Shown: in pieces, positions 17,642-25,241 of the stretch | Layout of the letters: every line of letters begins with the position of its first letter | Position numbering within the stretch: position 1 is the stretch's first letter | DNA from: an uncultured Sphingopyxis sp. | GTDB taxonomy: Bacteria; Pseudomonadota; Alphaproteobacteria; Sphingomonadales; Sphingomonadaceae | Reading direction: 5' to 3' | NCBI GenBank assembly: GCA_936933955.1 | Contig: CAKZIN010000035.1 | Location: forward strand, 18,173-82,172 | Length of the DNA stretch: 64,000 nt | Program-made: the position numbers and the translations under genes | Notes under the pieces: generated by a model | Database searches by the model: none | Told to the model about the DNA's origin: nothing | The model's input: only the letters and a program-made list of their open reading frames with translations

Positions 17642-20600
17642 GCTGCGCTCAATACCGTCGCGCAGCGCTGACACAAGCCGCCCTCCTGCGGCACGTCGGG
17701 CGTGTGCCGCCAGCAGCGCCCGCACTTGGCGTCGTCGGTGCGACGGATGGCCAGCTCGGGGCCAAATCGCACATTCGATGAGATATAAAGCTCAGCCATC
17801 AACTCTTGGCTGTCTCGATCACCCCAAGGGACCGCTACTTCCGCTTCTAAGCTCGACCCAATGACTTTTTCTCGCCGGAGAGGTTCGATCGCCTCCAACA
17901 CCGAGCCGCGAAGCGATCTGCGCTCAGACCAAATCTCCATGAACCCTGCGTCTGGCGTTTGTCGCGGCATTGTCGGCCAATCCAGCAGATGCACGCTGCC
18001 GCCTTCAGGGAAGCGCGTGCCCCACACCTCTTCGCTCGTGAACACGAGCACCGGCGCGGCATAGCGGATCAGCGCGTGGAACAGCGTGTCGAGCACGGTC
18101 CGGCACGCACGCCGCCGCGGATCGTCGGCGGCATCGCAGTAGAGGCTGTCCTTGCGGATATCGAAGTAGAAGGCCGAAAGGTCGTTGTTGCAGAAATCGA
18201 TCAGCGCGCGGGTGTAGGCGTTGAAGTCATAATCCTCGACTGCCTGGCGCAACGTCGCGTCCAGCCGTTCGAGCAGCGCCAGCACATAGCGTTCGAGTTC
18301 GGGCATCGCCCCGACCTCGACCCGCTCGGCTTCTTCAAACCCGGCCAGCGCCCCGAGCAGGTAGCGGAACGTGTTCCTGAGCTTGCGATACTGGTCAGCG
18401 ACGCCCTTGAGGATCTCGTCACCGATGCGGTGGTCCTCGGTATAGTCGACCGACAGCGCCCACAGCCGGATGATGTCCGCGCCGTTGGTCTCCATGACCT
18501 TCAGAGGATCAACCGTGTTGCCGAGGCTCTTCGACATTTTGAGGCCCTTGGCGTCCATCGTGAAGCCGTGGGTCAGGACCTGATCATAGGGCGCGCGACC
18601 GCGCGTGGCGCAGCTTTGCAGCAGCGACGACTGGAACCAGCCGCGGTGCTGGTCGCTCCCTTCGAGGTAGAGATCGGCGGGCCAGCGCAGCTCGGGCCAG
18701 CGCCCGCTTTCGAGCGTGAAGACGTGGGTGCAGCCCGAATCGAACCACACATCGAGAATGTCGGTCACGCGCTCATAGTCCGCGGGGTCGCGCTCCGGGC
18801 CGAGCAGCGCTCCGGCGTTGGCATCGCTCCACGCGTCCACCCCGCCCTCGCGCACCGCCGCGACGATGCGTGCGTTGACCTCCGCGTCGACAAGATATTG
18901 CCCGGTGCGGCGGTCGACGAACAGCGTGATCGGCACCCCCCAGGCGCGCTGGCGGCTGAGCACCCAGTCGGGCCGTCCCTCCACCATGCTGCCGATGCGG
19001 TTGCGCCCCTTCGTCGGCACCCAGCGCACGCGGTCGATCTCGGCGAGCGCGGTTTGGCGAAGGGTGGGAACCCCTCCACCATCCTGCGGATGGTCCCCCT
19101 CCCCATCCATGGATGGGGAGGATCGATCCTTCCCGGCCCCGCCGGGGAGGGGGACCAGCGAAGCTGGTGGAGGGGTTCTCTCCCGATCCATCGGCACGAA
19201 CCATTGCGGCGTGCAGCGATAAATGACCTTGGCCTTCGACCGCCACGAATGCGGGTAGCTGTGCTTGTAGTCAGCGCTCGCCGCCAGCAGTGCCCCAGCC
19301 GCGCGCAGATCGGAGCAGATCGGCCCGTCGGGCGCGTTGAACTTGGGGTTGATGACCGACCCCTGCCCGCCCAGCCACGCCCAGTCGGCGCGATATTTCC
19401 CATCGCCCTCGACCGCGAACACGGGTTCGATGCCGTTTGCCTTGCATAGGTCGAAATCGTCCTCGCCATGGTCGGGGGCCATGTGGACGAGCCCGGTCCC
19501 GCTGTCGGTGGTGACGAAGTCGCCGGGCAGGAAAGGCCGCGGGCGAAGGAAGAATTCCGCGAGGGGGGAGGCGGGGTTGAGGTTGGTCGGCCCCTCCCCT
19601 TCAGGGGAGGGGTTGGGGTGGGGTGTCGCGGTTTGCTCAGCGCCAGCCGGAGAGACCCCACCCCCGGCCCCTCCCCTGAAGGGGAGGGGGGAGGAGAAGT
19701 GCTCGGCCAACGGATGCTGCGCCACCGTGCCGGCGAGATCTGAACCAGTGAATTTAGCGATTTGTGTTAGATAAACCGTTGTCGAAATGCCGTCTTGGCG
19801 AGCCGTAAATGACCGTTCTTGCAAAGCTTCGGTCAACGGTGTCGCCACGAGCACGCGTTCGATGTTACGCCAAGAGTGTTCGTCGCGCGCTCTGCGTTCT
19901 TTAATTCTGGCATCATCAAGCACGTGACTCACCGATGACCCGGCTAACGTCACCTCGCAAAGAGAGTATTCCACCTCCGGCCCGTAAGCGATGGCCTGGT
20001 TGACCGGGATGGTCCACGGGGTCGTCGTCCACACCACCGCATACGCACCGATCAGCTCCTCGATCGGCGAGTCCGTGATCTCGAACGCGACGTCGATTTG
20101 CGTGGAGACGATGTCGTCATATTCGACCTCCGCCTCGGCTAGCGCGGTCTTTTCCACCGGGGACCACATCACCGGCTTGGCGCCGCGATAGAGCTGGCCG
20201 CTTTCGGCGAATTTGAGCAGCTCCGCGACGATGGTCGCTTCTGCGGCGAAGTCCATCGTCAGATAGGGATTGTCCCAGTCCGCGCTCACGCCCAGGCGCT
20301 TCAGTTGCTCGCGCTGTACGTCGACCCATTGCTGGGCATAGGCGCGGCATTCGGCGCGGAACTCGACCGGATCGACCTGATCCTTGTCGAGCTTTTTCTT
20401 GCGATATTGCTCCTCGACCTTCCACTCGATGGGGAGGCCGTGGCAGTCCCAGCCGGGAACATAGGGTGCGTCTTTGCCCAGCAGCGTCTGCGTGCGCACC
20501 ACCATGTCCTTGAGGATGTGGTTGAGCGCGTGGCCGATATGGATCGCGCCGTTGGCGTAGGGCGGGCCGTCGTGGAGGATGAACTTTTCGCGCCCGCTGC

Positions 20601-20742
20601 GCGCTTCGCGGATGCGCTGGTAGAGCCCCTCTCTCTCCCACCGCGCCAGAATCCCCGGCTCCTTCTGCGGCAGTCCGGCCTTCATCGGAAAGTCGGTGGT
20701 CGGCAGAAAGACGGTGGCGCGATAGTCGGGCGTGTCGGTCAT
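17638..20742 (-). CDS. ileS: Isoleucine--tRNA ligase with two in-frame palindromic insertions
   Basis: Class I aminoacyl-tRNA synthetase that charges tRNA-Ile and edits valine. HIGH motif (PPYANGAIHIGHALN) is near residue 60, editing-domain block GTGLVHMAPDHGEDDF near 405, KMSKS (GLKMSKSLGN) near 733, and a C-terminal zinc ribbon CGRCW...CQRC. At 1034 residues it is longer than the 950-970 I would expect. The excess matches two palindromic DNA elements read in frame: residues about 348-393 (TPHPNPSPEGEG type) and about 522-558. Two stretches, near 17760-17960 and 19740-19960, are visibly poorer in GC. All catalytic motifs remain intact, so the enzyme is probably functional. Confidence 0.95.
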   Translation of the reverse strand: MTDTPDYRATVFLPTTDFPMKAGLPQKEPGILARWEREGLYQRIREARSGREKFILHDGPPYANGAIHIGHALNHILKDMVVRTQTLLGKDAPYVPGWDCHGLPIEWKVEEQYRKKKLDKDQVDPVEFRAECRAYAQQWVDVQREQLKRLGVSADWDNPYLTMDFAAEATIVAELLKFAESGQLYRGAKPVMWSPVEKTALAEAEVEYDDIVSTQIDVAFEITDSPIEELIGAYAVVWTTTPWTIPVNQAIAYGPEVEYSLCEVTLAGSSVSHVLDDARIKERRARDEHSWRNIERVLVATPLTEALQERSFTARQDGISTTVYLTQIAKFTGSDLAGTVAQHPLAEHFSSPLPFRGGAGGGVSPAGAEQTATPHPNPSPEGEGPTNLNPASPLAEFFLRPRPFLPGDFVTTDSGTGLVHMAPDHGEDDFDLCKANGIEPVFAVEGDGKYRADWAWLGGQGSVINPKFNAPDGPICSDLRAAGALLAASADYKHSYPHSWRSKAKVIYRCTPQWFVPMDRERTPPPASLVPLPGGAGKDRSSPSMDGEGDHPQDGGGVPTLRQTALAEIDRVRWVPTKGRNRIGSMVEGRPDWVLSRQRAWGVPITLFVDRRTGQYLVDAEVNARIVAAVREGGVDAWSDANAGALLGPERDPADYERVTDILDVWFDSGCTHVFTLESGRWPELRWPADLYLEGSDQHRGWFQSSLLQSCATRGRAPYDQVLTHGFTMDAKGLKMSKSLGNTVDPLKVMETNGADIIRLWALSVDYTEDHRIGDEILKGVADQYRKLRNTFRYLLGALAGFEEAERVEVGAMPELERYVLALLERLDATLRQAVEDYDFNAYTRALIDFCNNDLSAFYFDIRKDSLYCDAADDPRRRACRTVLDTLFHALIRYAAPVLVFTSEEVWGTRFPEGGSVHLLDWPTMPRQTPDAGFMEIWSERRSLRGSVLEAIEPLRREKVIGSSLEAEVAVPWGDRDSQELMAELYISSNVRFGPELAIRRTDDAKCGRCWRHTPDVPQEGGLCQRCATVLSAA
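19068..19178. repeat. Multi-hairpin palindromic element inside ileS
   Basis: A 111-base element bounded by a perfect 14-bp inverted repeat (GAACCCCTCCACCA at 19068-19081 and its complement at 19165-19178). Inside are a second perfect 14-bp inverted repeat (TGGTCCCCCTCCCC at 19091-19104 with 19144-19157), a perfect 18-base palindrome CCCCATCCATGGATGGGG at 19101-19118, and a GC-rich hairpin near 19132-19148. Such structure is typical of intergenic REP/MITE-like DNA, yet it is translated in frame within ileS. Confidence 0.88.
19591..19689. repeat. Paired REP-like palindromes inside ileS
   Basis: Two near-identical palindromes face each other: CCCCTCCCCT-TC-AGGGGAGGGG at 19591-19612 and CCCCTCCCCT-GA-AGGGGAGGGG at 19668-19689, with complementary flanks (GGTTGGGGTGGGGT against ACCCCACCCCCGG) around a 30-base spacer. 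The layout is that of a two-unit REP/BIME element. It lies in frame in the ileS editing region, just before the GTGLVHMAPDHG block. Confidence 0.9.
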
Positions 20743-20790
20743 ATGGCCCGGCGCTTTAGGGGGCTTGTGCGCCGCCGCAAAGCCCCGCCG

Positions 20791-21738
20791 CTACGTCGCA
20801 GCGAGGAGCGTCCGCGACTGCGCTTCATCCCGGCGCATCTGCGCGGTGAGCGCATCGAGGCCGTCGAACTTCGCCTCGTCGCGCAGGTGCGCGATCAGCT
20901 GCACCTCGAGGCTGCGGTCATAAAGGTCGCCGTCGAAATCGAACAGAAACGTCTCGAGAAGCTCGAGCGGGGGTTCGATGGTCGGACGGATGCCGAGATT
21001 GGCGACGCCCGGGCGCCAAGCATCCTCCCCCGCAATCCGCGCGCGCACCGCATAGATACCGTAACGCGGGCGGATATAGTCGCCGAGGCTCAGGTTGGCG
21101 GTGGGGTAGCCGAGCGTGCGGCCGAGCTTGGCGCCATGCTCCACCACGCCCTCGATCGCGTACGGACGCGTGAGGAGACGAGCGGCGGTGTCGCAATCTC
21201 CGACGCGCAGCGCTTCGCGGATACGGCTCGACGAGACGGGACCGTCGGCGTCCGTCACCGCAGCGACGCGGGCGTAGGTGAAGCCATCGCGATCGGCGGC
21301 GGCGGCGAGCGTCGCGCCACTCCCCCCGCGGCCCCGGCCGTAGACGAAGTCCTCACCCGTCACGACGCCGGCGACGCCCAGCTGCTCGACCAGAAAGCGC
21401 CGCTCAAAGGCGGCAGCGTCGAGGTTCGCGAAGTCGCGGTCGAACTGGATGACCAGCATCGCGGCCGCGCCCGCCTCACCGAACAACCGCGCGCGCTGAT
21501 CGAGCGTGGTGAGCCGGAACGGCGGCGCGTCCGGGCGGAACAGGCGCACCGGATGCGGATCGAAGGTGGCGACCAGCGCCGGAACGCCGCGCATCTGCGC
21601 TTGCCGCACCGCCTCTGCCACCACCGCCTGATGCCCGCGGTGAAAGCCGTCGAAATTACCCAGCGCCACGATCGCGCCGCGATAATGCGACGGCAACGGC
21701 TCGCGTGAGCTGAGCTGAGGGATAACCGCGTCTGTCAA
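20791..21738 (-). CDS. ribF: Bifunctional riboflavin kinase / FAD synthetase
   Basis: Makes FMN from riboflavin and then FAD, in the cytoplasm. The N-terminal nucleotidyl transferase has IVALGNFDGFHRGHQ (HxGH class), VTGEDFVYGRGRGG, and SSSRIREALRVGD; the C-terminal kinase has YPTANLSLGDYIRPRYGIYAV and a final FLFDFDGDLYDR. No ATG suits: TTG 21738 follows the folA stop by six bases and gives 315 residues, the usual size. An ATG at 21834 is in frame but would overlap folA by 91 bases. The gene belongs to the purE-purK-folA-ribF run. Confidence 0.9.
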   Translation of the reverse strand: MTDAVIPQLSSREPLPSHYRGAIVALGNFDGFHRGHQAVVAEAVRQAQMRGVPALVATFDPHPVRLFRPDAPPFRLTTLDQRARLFGEAGAAAMLVIQFDRDFANLDAAAFERRFLVEQLGVAGVVTGEDFVYGRGRGGSGATLAAAADRDGFTYARVAAVTDADGPVSSSRIREALRVGDCDTAARLLTRPYAIEGVVEHGAKLGRTLGYPTANLSLGDYIRPRYGIYAVRARIAGEDAWRPGVANLGIRPTIEPPLELLETFLFDFDGDLYDRSLEVQLIAHLRDEAKFDGLDALTAQMRRDEAQSRTLLAAT

Positions 21739-21743
21739 CGCGT

Positions 21744-22241
21744 TCAGCCGCGCGCGATCCGGGCGAGCGTCACGAACTCGAACGCTGGCCTGCCATCCTC
21801 CGCCGCATGCGGTTCGCGCGCCACTTCGCGCCATTCGCCGGCGTCGGGGAGGTCGATGGCCGCGTCTCCATCGGGCGCGCAGTGCACTTCGGTAAGCTCG
21901 ATGCGGTCGGCCAGGGGGAGGAACAGGCGGTAGATTTCCGCCCCGCCTATGACGAATACGTGCGGCGCATTGGCCAGCCGCAATGCGCCTTCGACGTCAT
22001 GCGCGACCTCCGCCCCTTCCGCGCTCCAGTCGGGATTGCGCGTGAGGACGATGTGCCGCCGCCCTTCGAGCACGCCCGGGAGCGAATCGAACGTCTTGCG
22101 GCCCATGATCATCGGGCGACCCATCGTCAGCTGCTTGAACCGGCGCAGGTCGTCGGGCAGCCGCCATGGAAGTCGGCCGCCGTGACCGATCACGCCGTTG
22201 TCCGCGCGCGCGAGCAACAGCACGATTTCGGGGCGGTTCAC
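21744..22241 (-). CDS. folA: Dihydrofolate reductase
   Basis: Reduces dihydrofolate to tetrahydrofolate with NADPH, feeding one-carbon units to purine and thymidylate synthesis. Signatures: IGHGGRLPWRLPDDLRRFK with the active-site aspartate, MIMGRKTFDSLPG, and FVIGGAEIYRLFLPLADRI. The start is taken as GTG 22241 because it forms a GTGA overlap with the purK stop and places the first strand (PEIVLLLARADNG) normally; ATG 22262 would add seven residues. The purK-folA linkage ties folate supply to purine synthesis. Confidence 0.94.
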   Translation of the reverse strand: MNRPEIVLLLARADNGVIGHGGRLPWRLPDDLRRFKQLTMGRPMIMGRKTFDSLPGVLEGRRHIVLTRNPDWSAEGAEVAHDVEGALRLANAPHVFVIGGAEIYRLFLPLADRIELTEVHCAPDGDAAIDLPDAGEWREVAREPHAAEDGRPAFEFVTLARIARG

Positions 22242-23323
22242 TTGCCCGCGCCTCGCACCCAAGTGACGTGTCCCATCTTGCGCCCGGCGCGCCCGTGCTC
22301 TTTGCCATAAAGGTGCACATGCGCGGCGCTGTCGGCGAACAGCTCGCGCCAGAGATCCGCCTGCTCACCGATCAGGTTGCGCATCTCCACCAGCGCGCCG
22401 ATGCGATCGGTCGCCCCCAGGGGGAGCCCGACGACGGCGCGAATATGGTTCTCGAACTGGCTGGTTGCAGCGCCTTCGATGGTCCAATGCCCGCTGTTGT
22501 GCACGCGCGGCGCCATTTCGTTAAAGATCGGCCCGTCTTCGCAGGCGAACCACTCGACCGCCAGCACGCCAATATGATCGAGCGCGTGGGCGAGGCGTAG
22601 CGACTGCTCCACTGCGGTAGCGCAGTGACGCGCGACCGACGCCTCGGCTGGGACGACCGAGCGCACCAATATGCCGCCATCGTGCCGGTTCTGCGGGCAT
22701 TCCCACAGCGCGGTGTCCTCGTCGATGCAGCGCGCGATCAGCACCGAAAATTCACCGACAAAGGGCACCACCGCTTCGAGCACCGCGCGCCGGGCGCCGA
22801 TCGCCTGCCACGCCTCGGCTGCGTCATCGCCTTGGGTTAGGCGCACCTGCCCCTTGCCATCGTACCCCTCGCGCGCGCTCTTGAGGATGCCTGAACCGCC
22901 CAGACGGCTGAGCGCGGGTGCGATGTCCTCGGCACTGTCGATCACCGCAAAATCGGCGACCCGCACGCCTTCCGCTTGCGCAAAGCGCTTTTCCTCGACG
23001 CGATCCTGCGCCACCGCCAGGCTCGACGCGCCGGGCCTCACCGGCACCCGCGCTGCGAGGCGCTCGACCGTCGCCACGGGCACGTTCTCGAACTCGAGCG
23101 TCACGACGTCGACACTCGCGGCGAAAGCATCGAGCGCGGCTTCGTCGTCCCACGCCGCCCGCGTCACCCGGTCGGCGACGCTGCCGGCGACCGGCGCGTC
23201 CTCCGGCGCGAAGATGTGGCAGCGGTAGCCGATCTGCGCGGCGGCAATCGCCAGCATCCGACCGAGCTGGCCACCGCCTAGGATTCCGATGGTGGAACCG
23301 GGCGGGAGCGGCTCGACGCTCAC
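22238..23323 (-). CDS. purK: N5-carboxyaminoimidazole ribonucleotide synthase PurK
   Basis: ATP-grasp enzyme that carboxylates AIR to N5-CAIR. 361 residues. The N-terminal GILGGGQLGRMLAIAA is the family start; EFENVPVATVE, GGSGILKSAREGYDGKGQ (ATP-grasp lysine) and FNEMAPRVHNSGHWTIEGA (metal-binding Glu/Asn block) are all present. Start ATG 23323 overlaps the purE stop in ATGA. It acts immediately before PurE in the pathway and is translated after it. Confidence 0.97.
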   Translation of the reverse strand: MSVEPLPPGSTIGILGGGQLGRMLAIAAAQIGYRCHIFAPEDAPVAGSVADRVTRAAWDDEAALDAFAASVDVVTLEFENVPVATVERLAARVPVRPGASSLAVAQDRVEEKRFAQAEGVRVADFAVIDSAEDIAPALSRLGGSGILKSAREGYDGKGQVRLTQGDDAAEAWQAIGARRAVLEAVVPFVGEFSVLIARCIDEDTALWECPQNRHDGGILVRSVVPAEASVARHCATAVEQSLRLAHALDHIGVLAVEWFACEDGPIFNEMAPRVHNSGHWTIEGAATSQFENHIRAVVGLPLGATDRIGALVEMRNLIGEQADLWRELFADSAAHVHLYGKEHGRAGRKMGHVTWVRGAGK

Positions 23324-23841
23324 GCCCCGCCCTCCGGCCGTTCTGCGACGGCTGCGGTTCGCTCGGCGCGCCAGGCGTCCAGTCGCTCAGCAAGCGCGGG
23401 ATCATTCGTGGCGAGGATCGCCGCGGCGAGCAGGCCGGCGTTGGTCGCTCCCGCATCCCCGATGGCGAGCGTTCCGACGGGCACACCCGCAGGCATCTGC
23501 GCGATCGACAGGAGCGAATCCATGCCCGACAGCGCCTTGCTCTGCACCGGCACGCCCAGCACCGGCAGGCGCGTCATGCTGGCGATCATGCCGGGGAGGT
23601 GCGCCGCTCCGCCGGCGCCGGCGATGATCACCGAAAGGCCGGATGCAGCCGCGCCCTTGGCGAATTCATACATGCGCTCGGGCGTGCGGTGGGCGGAGAC
23701 GATGCGCACGTCGCTTGATACGCCAAGCTCCTCCAGCACCGCCACCGCATGCCGCATCGTCGCCCAGTCGGACTGGCTGCCCATCACCACGGCCACGCGG
23801 GTCAGCGTGGTTGAGTGAGACATTTCCGGCGCGCTCGTCAT
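23320..23841 (-). CDS. purE: N5-carboxyaminoimidazole ribonucleotide mutase PurE (class I)
   Basis: Shifts the carboxyl group of N5-CAIR to give CAIR. 173 residues; class I signature VVMGSQSDWATM at the N terminus, SAHRTPERMYEFA in the middle, and IIAGAGGAAHLPGMIA. The pairing with purK confirms class I. Start ATG 23841 is used; ATG 23823 (MSHSTT) is an in-frame alternative that would shorten the leader by six residues. It heads purE-purK-folA-ribF. Confidence 0.96.
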   Translation of the reverse strand: MTSAPEMSHSTTLTRVAVVMGSQSDWATMRHAVAVLEELGVSSDVRIVSAHRTPERMYEFAKGAAASGLSVIIAGAGGAAHLPGMIASMTRLPVLGVPVQSKALSGMDSLLSIAQMPAGVPVGTLAIGDAGATNAGLLAAAILATNDPALAERLDAWRAERTAAVAERPEGGA

Positions 23842-24015
23842 GCTGTCCTGTGTCCGGCGCTGCCCCTCCGGCGCGCGAGCTGCCGCCTAGCGCGGGGTCG
23901 AGCCGCTGCGCAAGCGCGACTGGTCGGATTTGGCGATGAGTGGAACCAACTGTTAACAACGATGGGTATAGGGCAGGAAGAGTCGAAGTGGGTTTCGAGG
24001 CGATGACTAGGACCA

Positions 24016-24711
24016 ATGGTGGGCAATAGCGCAACGCACAGCGCGGCAGTTGCGGAGGACGGTGTGACCGACCTCCAGGCTGAACTCACGCGCCTGCGCC
24101 GCGAGAACCGCGCCCTGACCATCGCCCTTCAGGAGATGGAGCGGATCGCTGAGCGCGACATGCTCACCCCGCTGCATAACCGGCGCTACTTTCTTTCGGC
24201 GCTGCATCAGCGGCTGGCGCGTGCGACCCGCTACGGCGACCAGATGGCGCTGATCTATATCGACGTCGACGGGCTCAAGCATATCAACGATACGTTCGGC
24301 CACGGCGCGGGCGATTTTGCGCTGATCGAGTTCGCGCAGCGGCTCGCGTCATCGGTTCGTGAAAGCGATGTAATTGCGCGGATTGGCGGCGACGAGTTCG
24401 GCCTGATCCTGGAGCATGTGTCGCTGGGCGAAGCCTGCGCACGGGTGACGGCGCTGCTCAACACGATCCAGTCCGCCGACTGCATTTACGACGGTCAGCC
24501 GATCCGTCTCAAAGCCTCGTTTGGCGTCGCCGCGGTCACGGCGGGGGACAGCGCCGAGGACCTGCTCGGTCGAGCCGATGCCGCGATGTACGCCGCCAAG
24601 CGCGGGCGCAGCGGGTGTGAACCGTTTATTGCGGCGGGCCCGGCTGAGGCGGCGTCGGAACTCCCGGCGTTCCTTGCATCATCTGCTGCATCATCCGCTG
24701 CTGCGCGATAA
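24016..24711 (+). CDS. GGDEF domain diguanylate cyclase
   Basis: Likely makes cyclic di-GMP from two GTP. 231 residues: a short N terminus with a coiled coil (LQAELTRLRRENRALTIALQ, about 20-39) leads directly into a GGDEF domain (about 45-205). The active site GGDEF is intact (ARIGGDEFGLIL), and the product-inhibition RxxD (RESD) lies exactly five residues before it. No membrane or sensor domain is present, so it is cytoplasmic and may dimerise through the coil. The last ~25 residues are Ala/Ser-rich and encoded antisense to the end of the FKBP gene, an 86-base convergent overlap. Confidence 0.9.
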   Translation: MVGNSATHSAAVAEDGVTDLQAELTRLRRENRALTIALQEMERIAERDMLTPLHNRRYFLSALHQRLARATRYGDQMALIYIDVDGLKHINDTFGHGAGDFALIEFAQRLASSVRESDVIARIGGDEFGLILEHVSLGEACARVTALLNTIQSADCIYDGQPIRLKASFGVAAVTAGDSAEDLLGRADAAMYAAKRGRSGCEPFIAAGPAEAASELPAFLASSAASSAAAR

Positions 24712-25153
24712 GCTGCTCGACTTCGGCGCGCGATTTCGCGTCCTTGATCTCCACCGAGAAGTTGAGCGGGCTGTTGGCCGGGATGGTGCCCGTCTGCCGG
24801 TCGCCGTAACCGAGCGCGGCGGGGATGCGCACGCGATACTGGCCGCCGATCCGCATCCGCATCAGCGCCTGGCGAAAGCCCGGAACGACGTTCGCGACCT
24901 CCAGCGGGGCCTGTTCATTGGCGTCGAACACCGTCCCGTTGTCGAGCTTGCCCTCATATTTCACCAGCACGATGTCGTCGGCGTTGATCGCGCGGCCGGT
25001 GCCCTCACGCACGGTGGTGAAGCCAATGCTCGGCGGGCTGGAGAGGAACAGCGCATACGCAAGCGCCGCTGCCACCAGCAGCGCAAGCCCGCCCCACAGC
25101 CAGACAAGGCCCGACTTGCTCACCGGACGAAGCGGAACGGCGGTGGCGGACAT
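24626..25153 (-). CDS. FKBP-type peptidyl-prolyl cis-trans isomerase, membrane anchored
   Basis: Proline isomerase of 175 residues. One N-terminal membrane helix (about 15-38) is followed by a small FKBP domain: GRAINADDIVLVKYEGKL, NGTVFDANEQ, GFRQALMRMRIGGQYRVRIP, ALGYGDR, and LNFSVEIKDA. The anchor implies that the domain lies in the periplasm. A Met/Gln-rich stretch (QQRMMQQMMQG) and a Pro-rich tail end the protein; this tail overlaps the convergent diguanylate cyclase. Some FKBP-like proteins act only as chaperones, so catalytic activity is family inference. Confidence 0.9.
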   Translation of the reverse strand: MSATAVPLRPVSKSGLVWLWGGLALLVAAALAYALFLSSPPSIGFTTVREGTGRAINADDIVLVKYEGKLDNGTVFDANEQAPLEVANVVPGFRQALMRMRIGGQYRVRIPAALGYGDRQTGTIPANSPLNFSVEIKDAKSRAEVEQLIAQQRMMQQMMQGTPGVPTPPQPGPPQ

Positions 25154-25241
25154 GCAACTGAACCTTTCGCTGCGGGCGGCCGCTGCGGCGCCCTGCGCGC
25201 GTCGCTATAGTCGGCGCGCGCCGGGGAGCAAGCGCTGGCGG

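Noticed and set aside
23842..24015. A 6S RNA or other sRNA in the purE / cyclase gap
   Set aside because: The length would fit, but I see no long closing stem with a central bubble. It probably holds two divergent promoters.
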